From the NCBI GenBank assembly GCA_963575745.1, contig CAUYUJ010018549.1:535477-599476 (forward strand): DNA of 64,000 nucleotides. Reading direction: 5' to 3'. This document shows, piece after piece, positions 1-10,309 of this stretch. The notes beneath the pieces were generated by a model. That model had not been told where the DNA came from, did not search any database, and saw only the letters and a list, made by a program, of their open reading frames with translations. The position numbers and the translations under genes are program-made. How positions within the stretch are numbered: position 1 is the stretch's first letter; every line of letters begins with the position of its first letter. The DNA is from Prorocentrum cordatum (Eukaryota; Sar; Dinophyceae; Prorocentrales; Prorocentraceae).

Positions 1-39
1 ACGCCTGCCTCGGCCACGCGCAAGACTTACCCTGGGCAA

Positions 40-169
40 AGAGTGACCTCTGGTGCGCAGTTCTTTCTGGGGGGCCGCGCGGGGGCCGAACACAGGCGCG
101 CAGGACGCCCCTGCCGCCTCGCGTTCGGCGATCGGGGGACCCCACTGGGCCCGCACCAGAGGTCACTCT
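40..169. mobile_element. Short element with 18-bp perfect inverted ends
   Basis: The sequence AGAGTGACCTCTGGTGCG at 40-57 is repeated as its exact reverse complement at 152-169, enclosing 94 bp. The same end (GAGTGACCTCTGGTGCGG) recurs alone near 22205-22222, so it belongs to a dispersed family. No clear target duplication is visible, so a MITE-like origin is inferred from the ends only. Confidence 0.5.
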
Positions 170-827
170 GGCGAAGGGTCACACTCACGTGTAGTCCACT
201 GTCTTGAGGAGGGACCGGCCGTCCGGCATTCCCATATGCCTACCACGAAGTATTCTTCGAACAACCTGTGGATCTTAGAACAACAGCAAGGTTCTTATCA
301 CACAGAGACGATGTGTTAGAACAAGACGGTCTCAGTCAGAAAGGTTCTGAGAACGTTTCGCGCAAACCACAAGAAGTTCTAAAACATTATTCGGTGTGCC
401 TATGCGCACGTCAGGACGCTACACCATCCCTTGACTGTCCCAAGGCGGCCCAGAAACTTATCCGTGCGGGTAAAGATTTTCCGGCCGCCCGAAAAGGATA
501 GTGTCGGAGTGGATGGGGTCGGAGGATCGCGCTGCAACGGCGACGCATCGGAGACGTCGGCGACGCATCCACGCAGTCGGCGTGGAGAAAGTCGGGCCCT
601 ACACCGAGCCGCATCGCCGATGCGGCGCTATCCTCCGACCCCGTTTAAACCCGGATCACACTTGGGAGGCCTAGTCATAGGACGTAGGGCGAGAATGATG
701 CCATGATGAGATTGACTCGGGATGCGTTCCAGGATATTCCGAAGCATCTAGCGACGCAGCCAGTGCGGAACATCAAGAAGTATGGGGAATCTGGGAAACC
801 TTGGAAATCCTGGAACGTATCATTCTC
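170..827. other. No gene recognised
   Basis: Mixed-composition sequence with only short, compositionally arbitrary open frames. I see no domain, RNA gene or repeat array here. Confidence 0.5.
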
Positions 828-832
828 ATGAC

Positions 833-886
833 TGAAGGGGCCCCAGGACACACAAATAAATACACACAAATAAAAATATTCTCTAT

Positions 887-923
<37 letters not shown>

Positions 924-1016
924 TGGGTTTCTGTCTTCCCCACCACTTCCCATATTTTCCAATATTTTCTGGGAAATCGACGATTAATTGTGTCTGTGTG
1001 TTTCTTTTCCTCCTGA
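833..1016 (+). mobile_element. 163-bp-family element, copy 1 (with TA expansion)
   Basis: The element begins TGAAGGGGCCCCAGG and ends CTTTTCCTCCTGA, flanked by the direct repeat ATGAC (828-832 and 1017-1021), which is a 5-bp target duplication. An internal (TA)n run lengthens it to 184 bp compared with 163 bp in copies 2 and 3. Its two halves contain related CCCATATTTT blocks, and CACACAAATAAATACACAC lies near the 5' end. It has no coding capacity. It could be a MITE with weak inverted ends or a very small solo LTR. Confidence 0.85.
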
Positions 1017-1397
1017 ATGACCTCCTGCTCCTCTGAAGACCCTGGACAAGCGCACCAGGTGGCGCAACGGGGGGAAGGCTTCTTAGAAGGAGGCTGCTTC
1101 TTACACGGCGCCGTAGGCAAGGCCCGCGCCTGCTAAGAAGCAGGGCTGCTCTAAAACGCCATCCCTCCTGATTCTGCACGCGCGTGCATTTAGCCTGGGG
1201 GAAGCGGGTCCAGATGGAAACTGGTCCTGGACCGTGGCGCCTTCCCCCAGGACGAGCCTGTCATCCCGACCGGCTTTTTGACAGTCCCGGGGCCCGTGGA
1301 TGGCACCGGGAGCCCGAACACGGCGAAAAACCTCAGGACCCGCTTCCCCCCGGACCCGCTTCCCCCATGGCGACGCCTTTCGTCCGCTCACGTGGAG
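1017..1397. other. No gene; partial hairpin motif
   Basis: Contains GGGGGGAAGGCTTCTTAGAA followed by GGAGGCTGCTTCTTA near 1069-1103, which is related to the complete hairpin at 22066-22112. Otherwise nothing is recognised. Confidence 0.4.
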
Positions 1398-1525
1398 GGC
1401 CCAAAAGTATACACCACCACCACCACTTGCCTCACCCCCTCCCTCTCCCAGGAACGGGGAGAGGAAGAGGAGGGCAGAGGAGGGAGGAGGAGTCGACGTG
1501 GTGGTGGTGTATACTCTTGGGGCCC
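1398..1525. mobile_element. Foldback element with GGGCCC...GTATACACCACC arms
   Basis: The left end (GGGCCCAAAAGTATACACCA, then CCACCACCAC) is mirrored at the right end as GTGGTGGTGGTGTATACTC then TTGGGGCCC. The arms are about 30 bp around a purine/pyrimidine-rich centre. It resembles a foldback or MITE structure; a single copy was seen and no target duplication could be assigned. Confidence 0.55.
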
Positions 1526-1725
1526 CCATCGCGCCTCGCGCCCCTCTGCCGGCCGGTGCCGCGCCACCGCGCGGAGGCCGGGCGCGAGGCGGTGCCGGCC
1601 GCGGCCGGCTGGGCGGGCTCGAGCCGAGCTCTGCGGGCGGGCGCGCGGCCGCGGCTGAGGCGGCCAGAGGCTGCACACAGTCAAGGCTGATCGCAAGGAT
1701 GGGCGGCAGGGATGCAGGGGGCCTG

Positions 1726-1835
1726 TCGGCGGCGGGCGGGGGGGGGGGGGAAGTGAGAAGGAGAAGGCCTTCTCAGAAGGCTCGGAAGTCCCCCGGCCTT
1801 CTCCTCCTCGCTTCCCCCCCCCCGCCCGCCGCCGA
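1726..1835. mobile_element. TCGGCGG foldback element, copy A
   Basis: Starts TCGGCGGCGGGCGGG and ends with its complement CCCGCCCGCCGCCGA. The arms continue inward as GGGGAAGTGAGAAGGAGAAGG against CCTTCTCCTCCTCGCTTCCCC. It is flanked by gcctg (1721-1725) and gcctt (1836-1840), a 5-bp duplication with one change. Two longer copies lie at 62129-62328 and 62500-62697. Confidence 0.75.
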
Positions 1836-1839
1836 GCCT

Positions 1840-2150
1840 TGGACGCCCACACCAAGGCTCTTCGAGCGGGGCTGGCCACTTAAAGTGGCTGAGGATGGAC
1901 AAGAGTGAAGGGGCCCCAGGACACACAAATAAATACACACAAATAAAAATGATCCCCATATTTTCCCATATTTTCTGCGTTTTTGTCTTCCCCCCCACTT
2001 CCCATATTTTCCCATATTTTCTTGGGAATCGCCGATTAATTGTGTCTGTGTGTTTCTTTTCCTCCTGAAAGAGACGGCCCGAGAGGCAAGGATGCAAAGG
2101 GTACCCTTGGGAGGTCGATCGTCCCTACTGCCAGCCTCGGCTGTAGCCAG
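1840..2150 (+). repeat. Dispersed repeat R2, copy 1, split by a mobile element
   Basis: The flanks 1840-1905 and 2069-2150 together match the unbroken copy at 58965-59110: both have CCTTGGACGCCCA, TTCGAGCGGGGC, AAGAG, then GAGGCAAGGATGCAA and GGGTACCCTTGGGAGG. The 163-bp-family element is inserted between them. A third, more diverged copy is at 61085-61260. Confidence 0.75.
1906..2068 (+). mobile_element. 163-bp-family element, copy 2
   Basis: Exactly 163 bp from TGAAGGGGCCCC to CCTCCTGA, with AAGAG on both sides (1901-1905 and 2069-2073). The host repeat R2 exists uninterrupted at 58965-59110 with only one AAGAG at the same place, so this is a filled site and that is the empty site. The length is identical to copy 3. 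Confidence 0.92.
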
Positions 2151-3350
2151 CGGCCGGGCGGGCTGCCTGCGCAGAGGGGGACGCAGCACACGCCCGCTGA
2201 GGAGCGATGGGGCTTTTCAGACCACGGCGAGCCTCGGCCACGAGGAAGCTCCCCGACCTGGATCTCGGGGGCGGCCAGGAAGCTGGAGCACCCGCTGGGC
2301 CGAGCGTGATCTCTACGCCGGCGTCTGTGGGCTATCTTGGGGCCCTCTTGGGCCGTAGCGGGGCCCTCCCAGGGGCTTCTTGGGCAGTTTAGGAACTATT
2401 TTGGGAGCTGCTTGGGCCATCATGGGTCCCCGGGAGTCGAAAAAAGGCGAGAACGCTAGAATCATTTCAAAAACCTACATAACGTATGTGATGCTGGCAA
2501 GCGGTTCTGCTTCCGCCTCTCCGAGACCCAGGAGATGCCATTGTTTCGCACCGGGCGTTTCCTCCCAATTTCGGGCCCCGGGGCCCTCGCAGATCGATCC
2601 GGCTCGAGGCATGACTCAGAGGGATGGGGTCCAGTGCTGTGGTGGTGCTTTTTCGCGGGGGCTGTGGGAAAGGGGCGCGCGGCAGGGCAGGTGGGCTTGC
2701 TTCCGCCTCTGGGGGCGCTGGCCGATCTGGCCAGAGGGGCGCTGCCCGACGTGGCAGGGGGAAGGGGGAGGGAGGAGGGGCTACGTCAGGGGGGGGGGCT
2801 AAGGAAGAGCGGCATCGACCCCCAATCGCCCGTTCATCGCCGCCGATAGGGTCCCGGCCTGCAGCTTCTTTGTCGGGGGAAAGAGGAGCAGGGAGTCTGA
2901 GATCTGGGCGTCGCATTATTTTCGCGCTGGGCGTCTTCGCCCAGCTTCGGGCCCCCGCGGCCCTGGTAGATCGGTCCAGTTCGAGGGATGGCTAGAGAGG
3001 ATGGGGTCCAGGGGTGCGGTGGTGGTTTGTCGCGATGCTGCTTTTTCGGGGGCGTCGGATCTCAAGACTCGTCGTCGTGATGCCAGACGCAGATGTCCGA
3101 CGATAGCGTTTTTCCTCGATCTCGGCATCTTGGGCCCGCTGCTCGGGCCTTGGGGCCGTCAAGTATGAAAACTATCCTGGGGAGACGAACTCGGGGGTTC
3201 TGGGGCCGCGCACGGCAAAAAATCAAGAGGGGGCCCGGGCGGCCTACAAGGGGGGGATCCCCTCGCGTGGCAGGTCCAGGGCCCCACTCGGCTCCAGAGT
3301 GGCGCGGGAGAGCTGGGTGCAGCTCGGGCCAGGGACACCTGTGGCAATCC
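2151..3350. other. GC-rich stretch, no gene recognised
   Basis: The open frames are short and overlap on both strands. A pair of related segments (around 2560-2640 and 2925-3010, each with TCGGGCCCC, GATCG and GATGGGGTCCAG) suggests an old tandem duplication about 370 bp apart. Confidence 0.4.
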
Positions 3351-3355
3351 TCGAT

Positions 3356-3470
3356 CGTCGTGTCGTTGTTGCTGTTGCTTCTGCTGCTGTTGCTGTGGAT
3401 GTTGTTGTTGTTGTTGTTGCTGCTGCTGCTGTTGTGGAGTGTTCATTACTAAACAATTATTATTGTTGGA
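3356..3470. repeat. TTG/CTG trinucleotide tract
   Basis: Interrupted (TTG)n and (CTG)n between about 3360 and 3436. It would read as poly-Gln on the minus strand, but there is no supporting gene context. Confidence 0.85.
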
Positions 3471-3579
3471 CACCTTAAAGGCGCCCTGGCGCTCTCGCCG
3501 AGGCGCCGGCTACAATGAAGCTCGCGCTCGAGCGGTTTGGGGGACCGCCAAAACCGGCCCCCCAACAACAACAACGCTC

Positions 3580-4350
3580 CTGCTCCAGACTTCCTCCTTT
3601 TTTACTCAGGGTTGGTGTTCTTGCTCGCCCCCGAAAGCCGCCGTCCTAACAAAACCAGCGCGACCGCTCGACACTTCCTTCCGTTTTACCTTGGACTGGC
3701 GCGCTAGTCTTTCTCTCATCCGCGCCGGCCACAGCAAAAACTGGATCCCGCTCGAGGATTCCTCCCTTTTTTACTCAAGGCGGTGCTCCCCCTCGCCGCC
3801 GAAAACCGCCGCCACGACAAAACCAGCAATCCCGCCCGAAACGTCCTTCTTTTTACGCTGGGCTGGCGCCCAACTCCCTTTTGAATCGGCGCCGCTCCCA
3901 GCAAAAACAACGCTCCCGTTCGAGGCTTCCCCTCTTTGTCCTGGAGACGGTGCTGTTCCTCGCCGCCGACAGCCCCCGCCCCGACAAAACCACGGCTCCC
4001 TCTCTCGAGGTTTCCTCCTTTTTTGCTCAAGGCGGTGTTCCTCCTCGCCGCCGAACGCCGCCGCCCCAACAAAACCAACGTTCCCGCTCGAGACTTCCTT
4101 CCGTTTTGCGCTGGGTTGGCGCCCTACTCTTTTTTGAATTGGCGGCGCCGCCCCCATCAAAAACAACGCTCCCGCTCGAGGTTTCCTCCCTTTTTCCTGA
4201 AGACGGTGCTGTTCCTCGCCGCCGACAGCCCCCGTCCCGACAAAAACACGGCTCCGGCTCGATGCTTCCTCCTCTACTCAAGGCCGTGTTCCTCCTCGCC
4301 GCCGAACGCCGCCGTCCCAACAAAACCAGCGTTCCCGTCGAGACTTCGTT
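3580..4350 (+). repeat. Satellite of ~84-bp monomers with a 252-bp higher-order unit
   Basis: The motif ACTCAAGGCGGTG followed by CTCGCCGCCGAA starts at about 3773, 4025 and 4276, spacings of 252 and 251 bp. Between these lie two other monomer types, one with CTGGGTTGGCGCC and one with GACGGTGCTGTTCCTCG. Every monomer carries a CAAAACCA/CAAAAACAACG segment and CTCGAG. Because 252 is divisible by three, long open frames run through on both strands; I do not regard them as genes. Confidence 0.85.
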
Positions 4351-4554
4351 GTTCCCCACATCCACAGTGGGGTTCTTGTTTTCTCTGGACGCCCCGCGCA
4401 GGAACACACCCACCCCCCACTCTCTCCCTCCTCGCCACTCACCCTCACTCCCTCCTCATCCTAAGTGGGGTTCATTCCCACATCCAGTCACTCACGCACT
4501 CAATCACTCACTCATTACCATCAACATCGTCATTGTCAACACCGCGCCACCAGC

Positions 4555-4559
4555 ATTCG

Positions 4560-4628
<69 letters not shown>

Positions 4629-4632
4629 CCAC

Positions 4633-4680
<48 letters not shown>

Positions 4681-4745
4681 CCATGATATTCATCATCACC
4701 AGCACCATCATCCATCGATAATTCACCATCACTATCATCATCACA
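4555..4745. repeat. (ATC)n microsatellite
   Basis: A nearly pure CAT/ATC repeat of about 180 bp with a few CAC interruptions. Reads as poly-His, poly-Ile or poly-Ser in the three plus frames. Confidence 0.95.
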
Positions 4746-4785
4746 CATCATCATCAACAGCACCATCGCCACTCACTCAGTTATC

Positions 4786-5030
4786 GGATCCTGTATCTGT
4801 CGTCACTTTTGGCCTCCTCCTGCCGAAATATGGAAGAAGTATCAGGCGGGAGCCTCGTCTGTGGGTGAATAGTGAGGAGCTCTCAGGCGCCCCCCCCCCT
4901 AAAGGGCCCGCAGATCATCATACGAATCCGAGCGGGCCATTCGGATCCTGTAACTGTCGTCACTTTTGGCCTCCTCATGCCTGAACATGGAGGAACTATC
5001 AGGGGGAGCCTCGTCTGTGATTGAATTCGC
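4786..5030 (+). repeat. Direct duplication, ~158-bp offset
   Basis: CGGATCCTGTATCTGTCGTC followed by ACTTTTGGCCTCCTC recurs about 158 bp downstream (CGGATCCTGTAACTGTCGTC), followed in both by a GGAGCCTCGTCTGTG block. It lies immediately left of the large palindrome. Confidence 0.7.
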
Positions 5031-5085
5031 GCTCCCGCTACATATTGCCTGGCGGTCCAAGCAGGACTCACGCTTCAACGACCGG

Positions 5086-6081
5086 CCCGCTCGACCCGCC
5101 TGTCGGGACCTGCCCGCCCGACCAGCTCGTTAATGACTGCGGTCGCCGCTCGCTGCCCTTCGCCTACCTTTGATGCCCCTCGCTGCCCGTGTTGGTTCCG
5201 CGGTCGGCCTTCGCTCGCTGCCCTTCGTGGCCCCGTTGCTGCCCTCAGTGGCCCCGTCGCTGCCATTTGTGGTCCCGTACACGGATGCACTTCGTGGCCC
5301 CCGTTCGCACGCGCCCGTCGTGGCTCGCTGCCCTTCGTGGCCCCTTGGCTGCCCTGAGTGGCCCCGCTGTCGCCCTTTGTGGCCCCGTACACGAATGCCC
5401 TTCGTGGCCCCCGCTCGCTCGCGCCCGTCGTGGCCACATATGCATGCCCTTCGTGGCCCCGCTGTCGCCTTTTGTGGCCCCCTCGCTGCCCTTCGTGGCC
5501 CCAGTGCTGCCCTCAGCGGCCCCGTCGCTGCCCTCTGTGGCCTCGGATTTTATGCCCTTCGTGGCCCACGGTGGCCCCTTCCGTGAGAAAAGCCAGGGTG
5601 GGCCACGAAGGGCATCCCATCCGAGGCCACAGAGGGCAGCGACGGGGCCGCTGAGAGCAGCACTGGGGCCACGAAGGGCAGCGAGGGGGCCACAAAAGGC
5701 GACAGCGGGGCCACGAAGGGCATGCATATGTGGCCACGACGGGCGCGAGCGAGCGGGGGCCACAAAGGGCATTCGAGTACGGGGCCACAAAGGGCGACAG
5801 CGGGGCCACTCAGGGCAGCCAAGGGGCCACGAAGGGCAGCGAGCCACGACGGGCGCGTGCGAACGGGGGCCACGAAGGGCATTCGTGTACGGGGCCACAA
5901 ACGGCAGCGACGGGGCCACCGAGGGCAGCAACGGGGCCACGAAGGGCAGCGAGCGAAGGCCGACCGCGGAACCAACATGGGCAGCGAAGGGCATCAAAGG
6001 TAGGCGAAGGGCAGCGAGCGGCGACCGCAGTCATTAACGAGCTGGTCGGGCGGGCAGGTCCCGACAGGCGGGTCGAGCGGG
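5086..6081. repeat. 996-bp palindrome, 484-bp arms, 28-bp spacer
   Basis: The left arm 5086-5569 is the reverse complement of the right arm 5598-6081. Paired positions sum to 11167 at both the outer and the inner end, so the arms show no net length difference. In the outermost ~200 bp I count roughly seven mismatches, so arm identity is about 96 percent. Each arm is itself built from short CTTCGTGGCCCC-like units, and the same repetitive reading frames appear on both strands as a result. No gene is inferred. Confidence 0.93.
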
Positions 6082-6089
6082 CGGGCGGG

Positions 6090-6507
6090 TCCCGACAGGC
6101 TCGAAATTGCCCGCCTTTCACGCAAGACCCCCACGCTTCAGCAACCCGCCTGCTCGACCTCGTCGCCTGGGCCCGCCTTCCCGACCTGCCCGCGATGGGT
6201 CTGCCCACCCGATCTGCCCGTCTGGTTCTAACACTTGTTTTCTGCTCCTTGCCCCCCTCCTGCTAATTTCTCTCGTGCTCCATTCTTCTCCCTCCCCCTT
6301 CCCTCCGTCCTCTCTTCCCTTGTTTTAGGGGCTGCAATGAATACACGTGGCAGGTAAGGAAGATATACCCCCAAAGGGGTACGATCGAAGACGACGAGGG
6401 CGGGTACCGAGGGTTTGGGATATACGTATTGATTGGCAGTGAGCAGATAGGAGCGAACAGTCTTAAAATGATTGTTGCTGTTGTTGTTGCTGTTGTTGCT
6501 GTTGTTA

Positions 6508-6538
<31 letters not shown>

Positions 6539-6960
6539 TCGTTTCCCTCTTCCTCGCTGTATCTTTTGGCTGTTCCAGCATCGTGGAGTCCTCTTCCCAT
6601 CGGTTAGGGAGCTTGCGACGTTCACCATCCGCAGCAGGAGCTCGGATTCGGGCGTCTCAAAATAATCGGAACGGCTGTGTTTTCAACATGTTCGGTCTCT
6701 GGACCCAACCCTGGGGCCGTCAAACAATGACTCAGGAAGAAGCGCTAGCCCTGGGGACGGAGTCGTTTTTCCAAAGCGGGTCCTCGGGAGCCGCATTTGG
6801 GGCCCTGGGGCCGTCAGAAAACAACTCAGGATGCAAAGCCGGCCCCTGGGGAAGGGGGCACACTGCGTCAATCTGGACCTTTGGAAGGACGCCTCGGGTG
6901 CTGGTGCCGTCCGAGGAACGAACCTGGGGTGAGGACCTGCCCCTGGGAGAGGGGCAGCCC
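6090..6960. other. No gene; short TTG/CTG tract
   Basis: A trinucleotide run (TTG then CTG) lies at about 6470-6535. The remainder shows no recognisable coding or RNA feature. Confidence 0.45.
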
Positions 6961-6964
6961 TGAC

Positions 6965-7120
6965 CCTGATCGAATCGCAAAATCGGATCGGATCGGCACA
7001 GGATCGGGGTGGCGCCCGAATCGGCACGGGATCGGATTGGGATCGGATCGCTTGGGGTCACCGATCCGGCTCGGCCCGTGCCGAATCGGGCTCTGCCGGA
7101 TCGGATCGGATCGCAGTCGG
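6965..7120. repeat. ATCGG-rich degenerate repeat
   Basis: Dense repetition of GGATCGGATCGG and GAATCGG. The same vocabulary recurs at 31855-32075, 59300-59530 and 60960-61060. Confidence 0.6.
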
Positions 7121-8574
7121 GATCGATCCCCAGGGGCCCACGCCACCCCAAGAGCTTCGACGCCCGAGGCGAGGGAAGAGCCTGGACTCTGTCTGGGAGG
7201 CATGACGCCGCCAGGGCGAGGGCAACACTGGGCGAGGATGTATCGAGAAGCCCTGAGAGCCGGCGGCCGAGGAAGATGTCTCGGGCGCCGCGGCCTTCTC
7301 GGAGCGTTCCGGGATGCTCTGAGAGCGCTCTGGAACGGGCCAGCTTCGTCCGAGGATTTTTTCCGCACGCAGCCACGTTTGCTTATAAGATCGTCTGGCG
7401 TGTAATCGTTGGCACAAGCGAAAACTGCTGTGAGACGAGGATGCGTCTGTTCAGCTGGATGCGTCCGTTGAGCTCCGTCCGAGGAAGGCCCGGGGGCCAC
7501 AGCGGAGGACGACCTCCACGCCGGTGGGCACTCCCACGGCGACGAAGGGCCTCGGGCAGTATAGCACGGGGGGTCTCGGGCGTTCCCAGGAGGCCTCTCG
7601 GGACGCTCCCAGCTACGAAGGGCCACAAGGGGCCCGTTGTGAGAGCCAGAAGCAGTCCGGGCCTGTAGCCGCGCAGGCCCCAAGCAGAGCCCCACCACGC
7701 AACTGGCGGGAGGCCGACCGAAGGAGGGCACGAGCTCGCTGATCCTCGCCTGCTCCAGTGCGGGGCCCGAAAAGAACAGTCAGAAATGCGAAACGTTTTC
7801 GACCTCCACCTTCCGAACCTTCCGCGCAGCAGATATGGCCGCGACGCGGCCTCGTCGACCGCCGATTCCGCCGCTGCGGCCTCGGCGGCCGGCACTGCGG
7901 CCGCGCCGGCGGCGGCGTCTGCGCGGCATGTGCCGCCCGAAAGGTGCGGGGAAGTGGATGTCAAGGGGAACCCAGTCCTCGATCCTTCCTTCCTCTCTCC
8001 TCCTCTTTCCTCCTCCTTCCTGCTCCCTCCCTCCTCCTCCCTCCTCCCTCCTCCCTCCTTATTCTTTCCTGCTGCCTTCCTTTCCCCTGCTCCGTCCACG
8101 TTCCCGATCCCCCTGTCCCGTCCCCGCCCTCCCCTCTAAGAGCTTCCAGGGCGCGGGGAAGGAGTTAGAAACAATATACCAAATCATCCATATTAGAACT
8201 TCTGGCACGTCCGAAGTGTATACGAACAACAAGCGAGTACGATGCCCAACAACACATGTTGTCGAAAACCGACCGCAACCGCTGTTGGGCAGGCGACCTA
8301 TTGTCTCAAACGGGCAGTGTCCGCGGTGGCTTCGTCCTGTTCGTAATAGGTAGGAACTGTTGCTGGCGTTCGTCCCCGTTCTTTCCATACCCGTTTGCTT
8401 CCTTCCTCCTTCTCCTCCGCCTGTCCTTGTTCCCGCTACCCCGTCCCCGTCCCTCCGCCCGCCACTCCCCCTGAAAGGCCTGCCGGGGCGCAGACCTCGA
8501 CTACCAGCTCGCTGCCATGGCGCGGGGAAGGGGAGTCTCAGACTGGGAGCGCATCCAGGCCTCGACTGCCACCT
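7121..8574. other. No gene recognised; TCC tract at 7970-8080
   Basis: GC-rich sequence with short overlapping frames on both strands. The only distinct component is an impure TCC/TTCC tract at about 7970-8080. Confidence 0.4.
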
Positions 8575-8830
8575 CTTCACAGTCCTCCTCCTCCTCCTCC
8601 TTCTCCTCCTCTTCTTCCTCCTCCTGCTCCTCCTGCTCCTCCTCCTCCACATCCTCCCTCCTCCTCCCTTCACTCTCCATCTCTCCATCTCTCCATCTCT
8701 TCTCCTTCCATCTCTCCATCCCTCCTCCCTCCATCTCTCCTCCTCCTCCTCCTCCTCCTCCTCAGTCTTTCCTCTTCCTCCTCCTCCTCCTCCTCCTTAC
8801 CTCCTTGTGTCTTCTCCTCGATGGCCTTGC
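8575..8830. repeat. (TCC)n tract
   Basis: An impure polypyrimidine tract dominated by TCC, with CATCTCTC interruptions around 8680-8730. Confidence 0.9.
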
Positions 8831-9289
8831 TCTTCCTCCTCTCCCCCCCCCCAGATCCGACGCCACGAACAAACATGCAACACCGTGGCAAATCACAACC
8901 GTGGCCTTCAGCACCACCAACCTGCTGCATCTCACGAGGCCGATCCCCCGGGGCCCGGCACTGGGCGAAACACGCCCGGCACTGGGGAGACCGCAACGCC
9001 CAGATCTCATGGTCCCTGCTCCTCCCGGGCTCCCTGCTCGCTCCTCCCTCCTGCCGGGTCGGCTGGCGCCCCCGAGGTGAAACGCTGCAGGGGAGGCCAC
9101 TGCTCGGGGTGGGGAACCTTAGCATCGGCGATGCGCTGCCGATGGGTCGGCGACGACGAGCCCCTCGGAAGCGCAACCGCAAGCCCTTGGGCGGGAGAGT
9201 GGGCCTGGGACCCCATCAGCAGTGGATGGGCGATCCGATCGATGCCTCTCCCCCTTGGCCGTTCCCCACCCCTGACGTTGCCCATGCTC
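8831..9289. other. No gene recognised
   Basis: Non-repetitive sequence between two TCC tracts, without a recognisable domain or RNA feature. Confidence 0.4.
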
Positions 9290-9405
9290 TCTCCTCGCTC
9301 TTCGCTCCTCGCTCCTCGCTCCTCGCTCCTCCTCCTCCTCCTCCTCCTCCTCCTCCTCCTCCTCCTCCTCCTCCTCCTCCTCCTCCTCCCCCTCCTCCTC
9401 CAATT
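9290..9405. repeat. (TCC)n tract
   Basis: Begins as GCTCCTCGCTCCTC and continues as pure TCC. Confidence 0.9.
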
Positions 9406-9704
9406 CGGGTGTTGCCACAGGTGTTCCCGGCCCAAGGCGTACCCAACTTTTCGCGCCATTCTGGAGCCCACGGGGCCCCCTGGGCCTGGACAGGGGAGCT
9501 TTAGGGCCGCCCGGGCTTCCCTGAAAATCCTGGGGACACCTTGGGCCAGGGATGCCTCCGGCAACACCCGACCCTTGCCAGGTCGGCCAGCACCCCTCCG
9601 GCCAGGTCTGCAAGGAACCCTTGCCCCGCCCTGCCACGCGCCCTCTCCCTCCCCACGCGCCTGCAGCTCGCGACCGCGGGCTATACGACCTCAGGCTACC
9701 TTCT

Positions 9705-9845
9705 CCGCATCCTCCTCCTCCTCCTCGCTCTTCCTCCTCCTCCTCCTCCTCCTCCTCCTCCTCCTCGTCCTCCTCTCCTCGCTCCTCTTCGCCCTCCTCC
9801 TCCTCCTCCTCCTCCTCCTCCTCCTCCTCCTCGTCTTCCCCTCCC
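9705..9845. repeat. (TCC)n tract
   Basis: TCC repeat with TCG and TTC interruptions. Sequence between this tract and the previous one contains nothing recognised. Confidence 0.9.
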
Positions 9846-10074
9846 ATGGCTAGGTCGACCGGCGCTCCTCCGATCACAAACGTTCCGCCAGGCGGGGGCG
9901 CGGCGGCATCCACCTGGACCGGCCCCGTGCGGGGGGGCCGGGCGGCCGCAGCCGTAGAGAGCGAGATGTAGACATGCAAGTATCTGCTATACTTTATATA
10001 GAGGAGGCAGAGAGCCATATGCATACACACATCTAGGCATACATCCATACATGCTTACATGCATGCATACACAC

Positions 10075-10215
10075 GTACACACATACCTACCTACCTATCT
10101 ATCTACCTACCGACCTACCTACCTACCTACCTACGTACCTACCTACCTACCTACCTACCGACCGACCGACCGACCTACCTACCTACCTACATACATACAT
10201 GCATGCATACATATA
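10075..10215. repeat. (TACC)n tetranucleotide tract
   Basis: TACC repeat with TATC, GACC and CATA variants. Confidence 0.9.
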
Positions 10216-10309
10216 TAGCACCCCGCAATTGCGGATAAGAGTGAGGGGGCGGGCGCGGGCGACGCGGGCGTCGTCAAGCCGGCGGACCTCGTGGCCCCCA
10301 CCTTCCTTG

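Noticed and set aside
4508-4744. His-rich or Asp-rich metal-binding protein in the ATC tract
   Set aside because: Pure microsatellite translation.
3439-4984. Open frames of 230-367 residues through the 252-bp satellite
   Set aside because: The unit length is a multiple of three, which keeps frames open on both strands. There is no non-repetitive protein sequence.
5189-6037. Open frames of 250-282 residues on both strands in the palindrome
   Set aside because: The two frames are the same repeat text read from each arm, explained by the inverted repeat of CTTCGTGGCCCC units.
6327-6335. TTTAGGG-like telomere words (also near 20350 and 24440)
   Set aside because: Single occurrences without tandem repetition.
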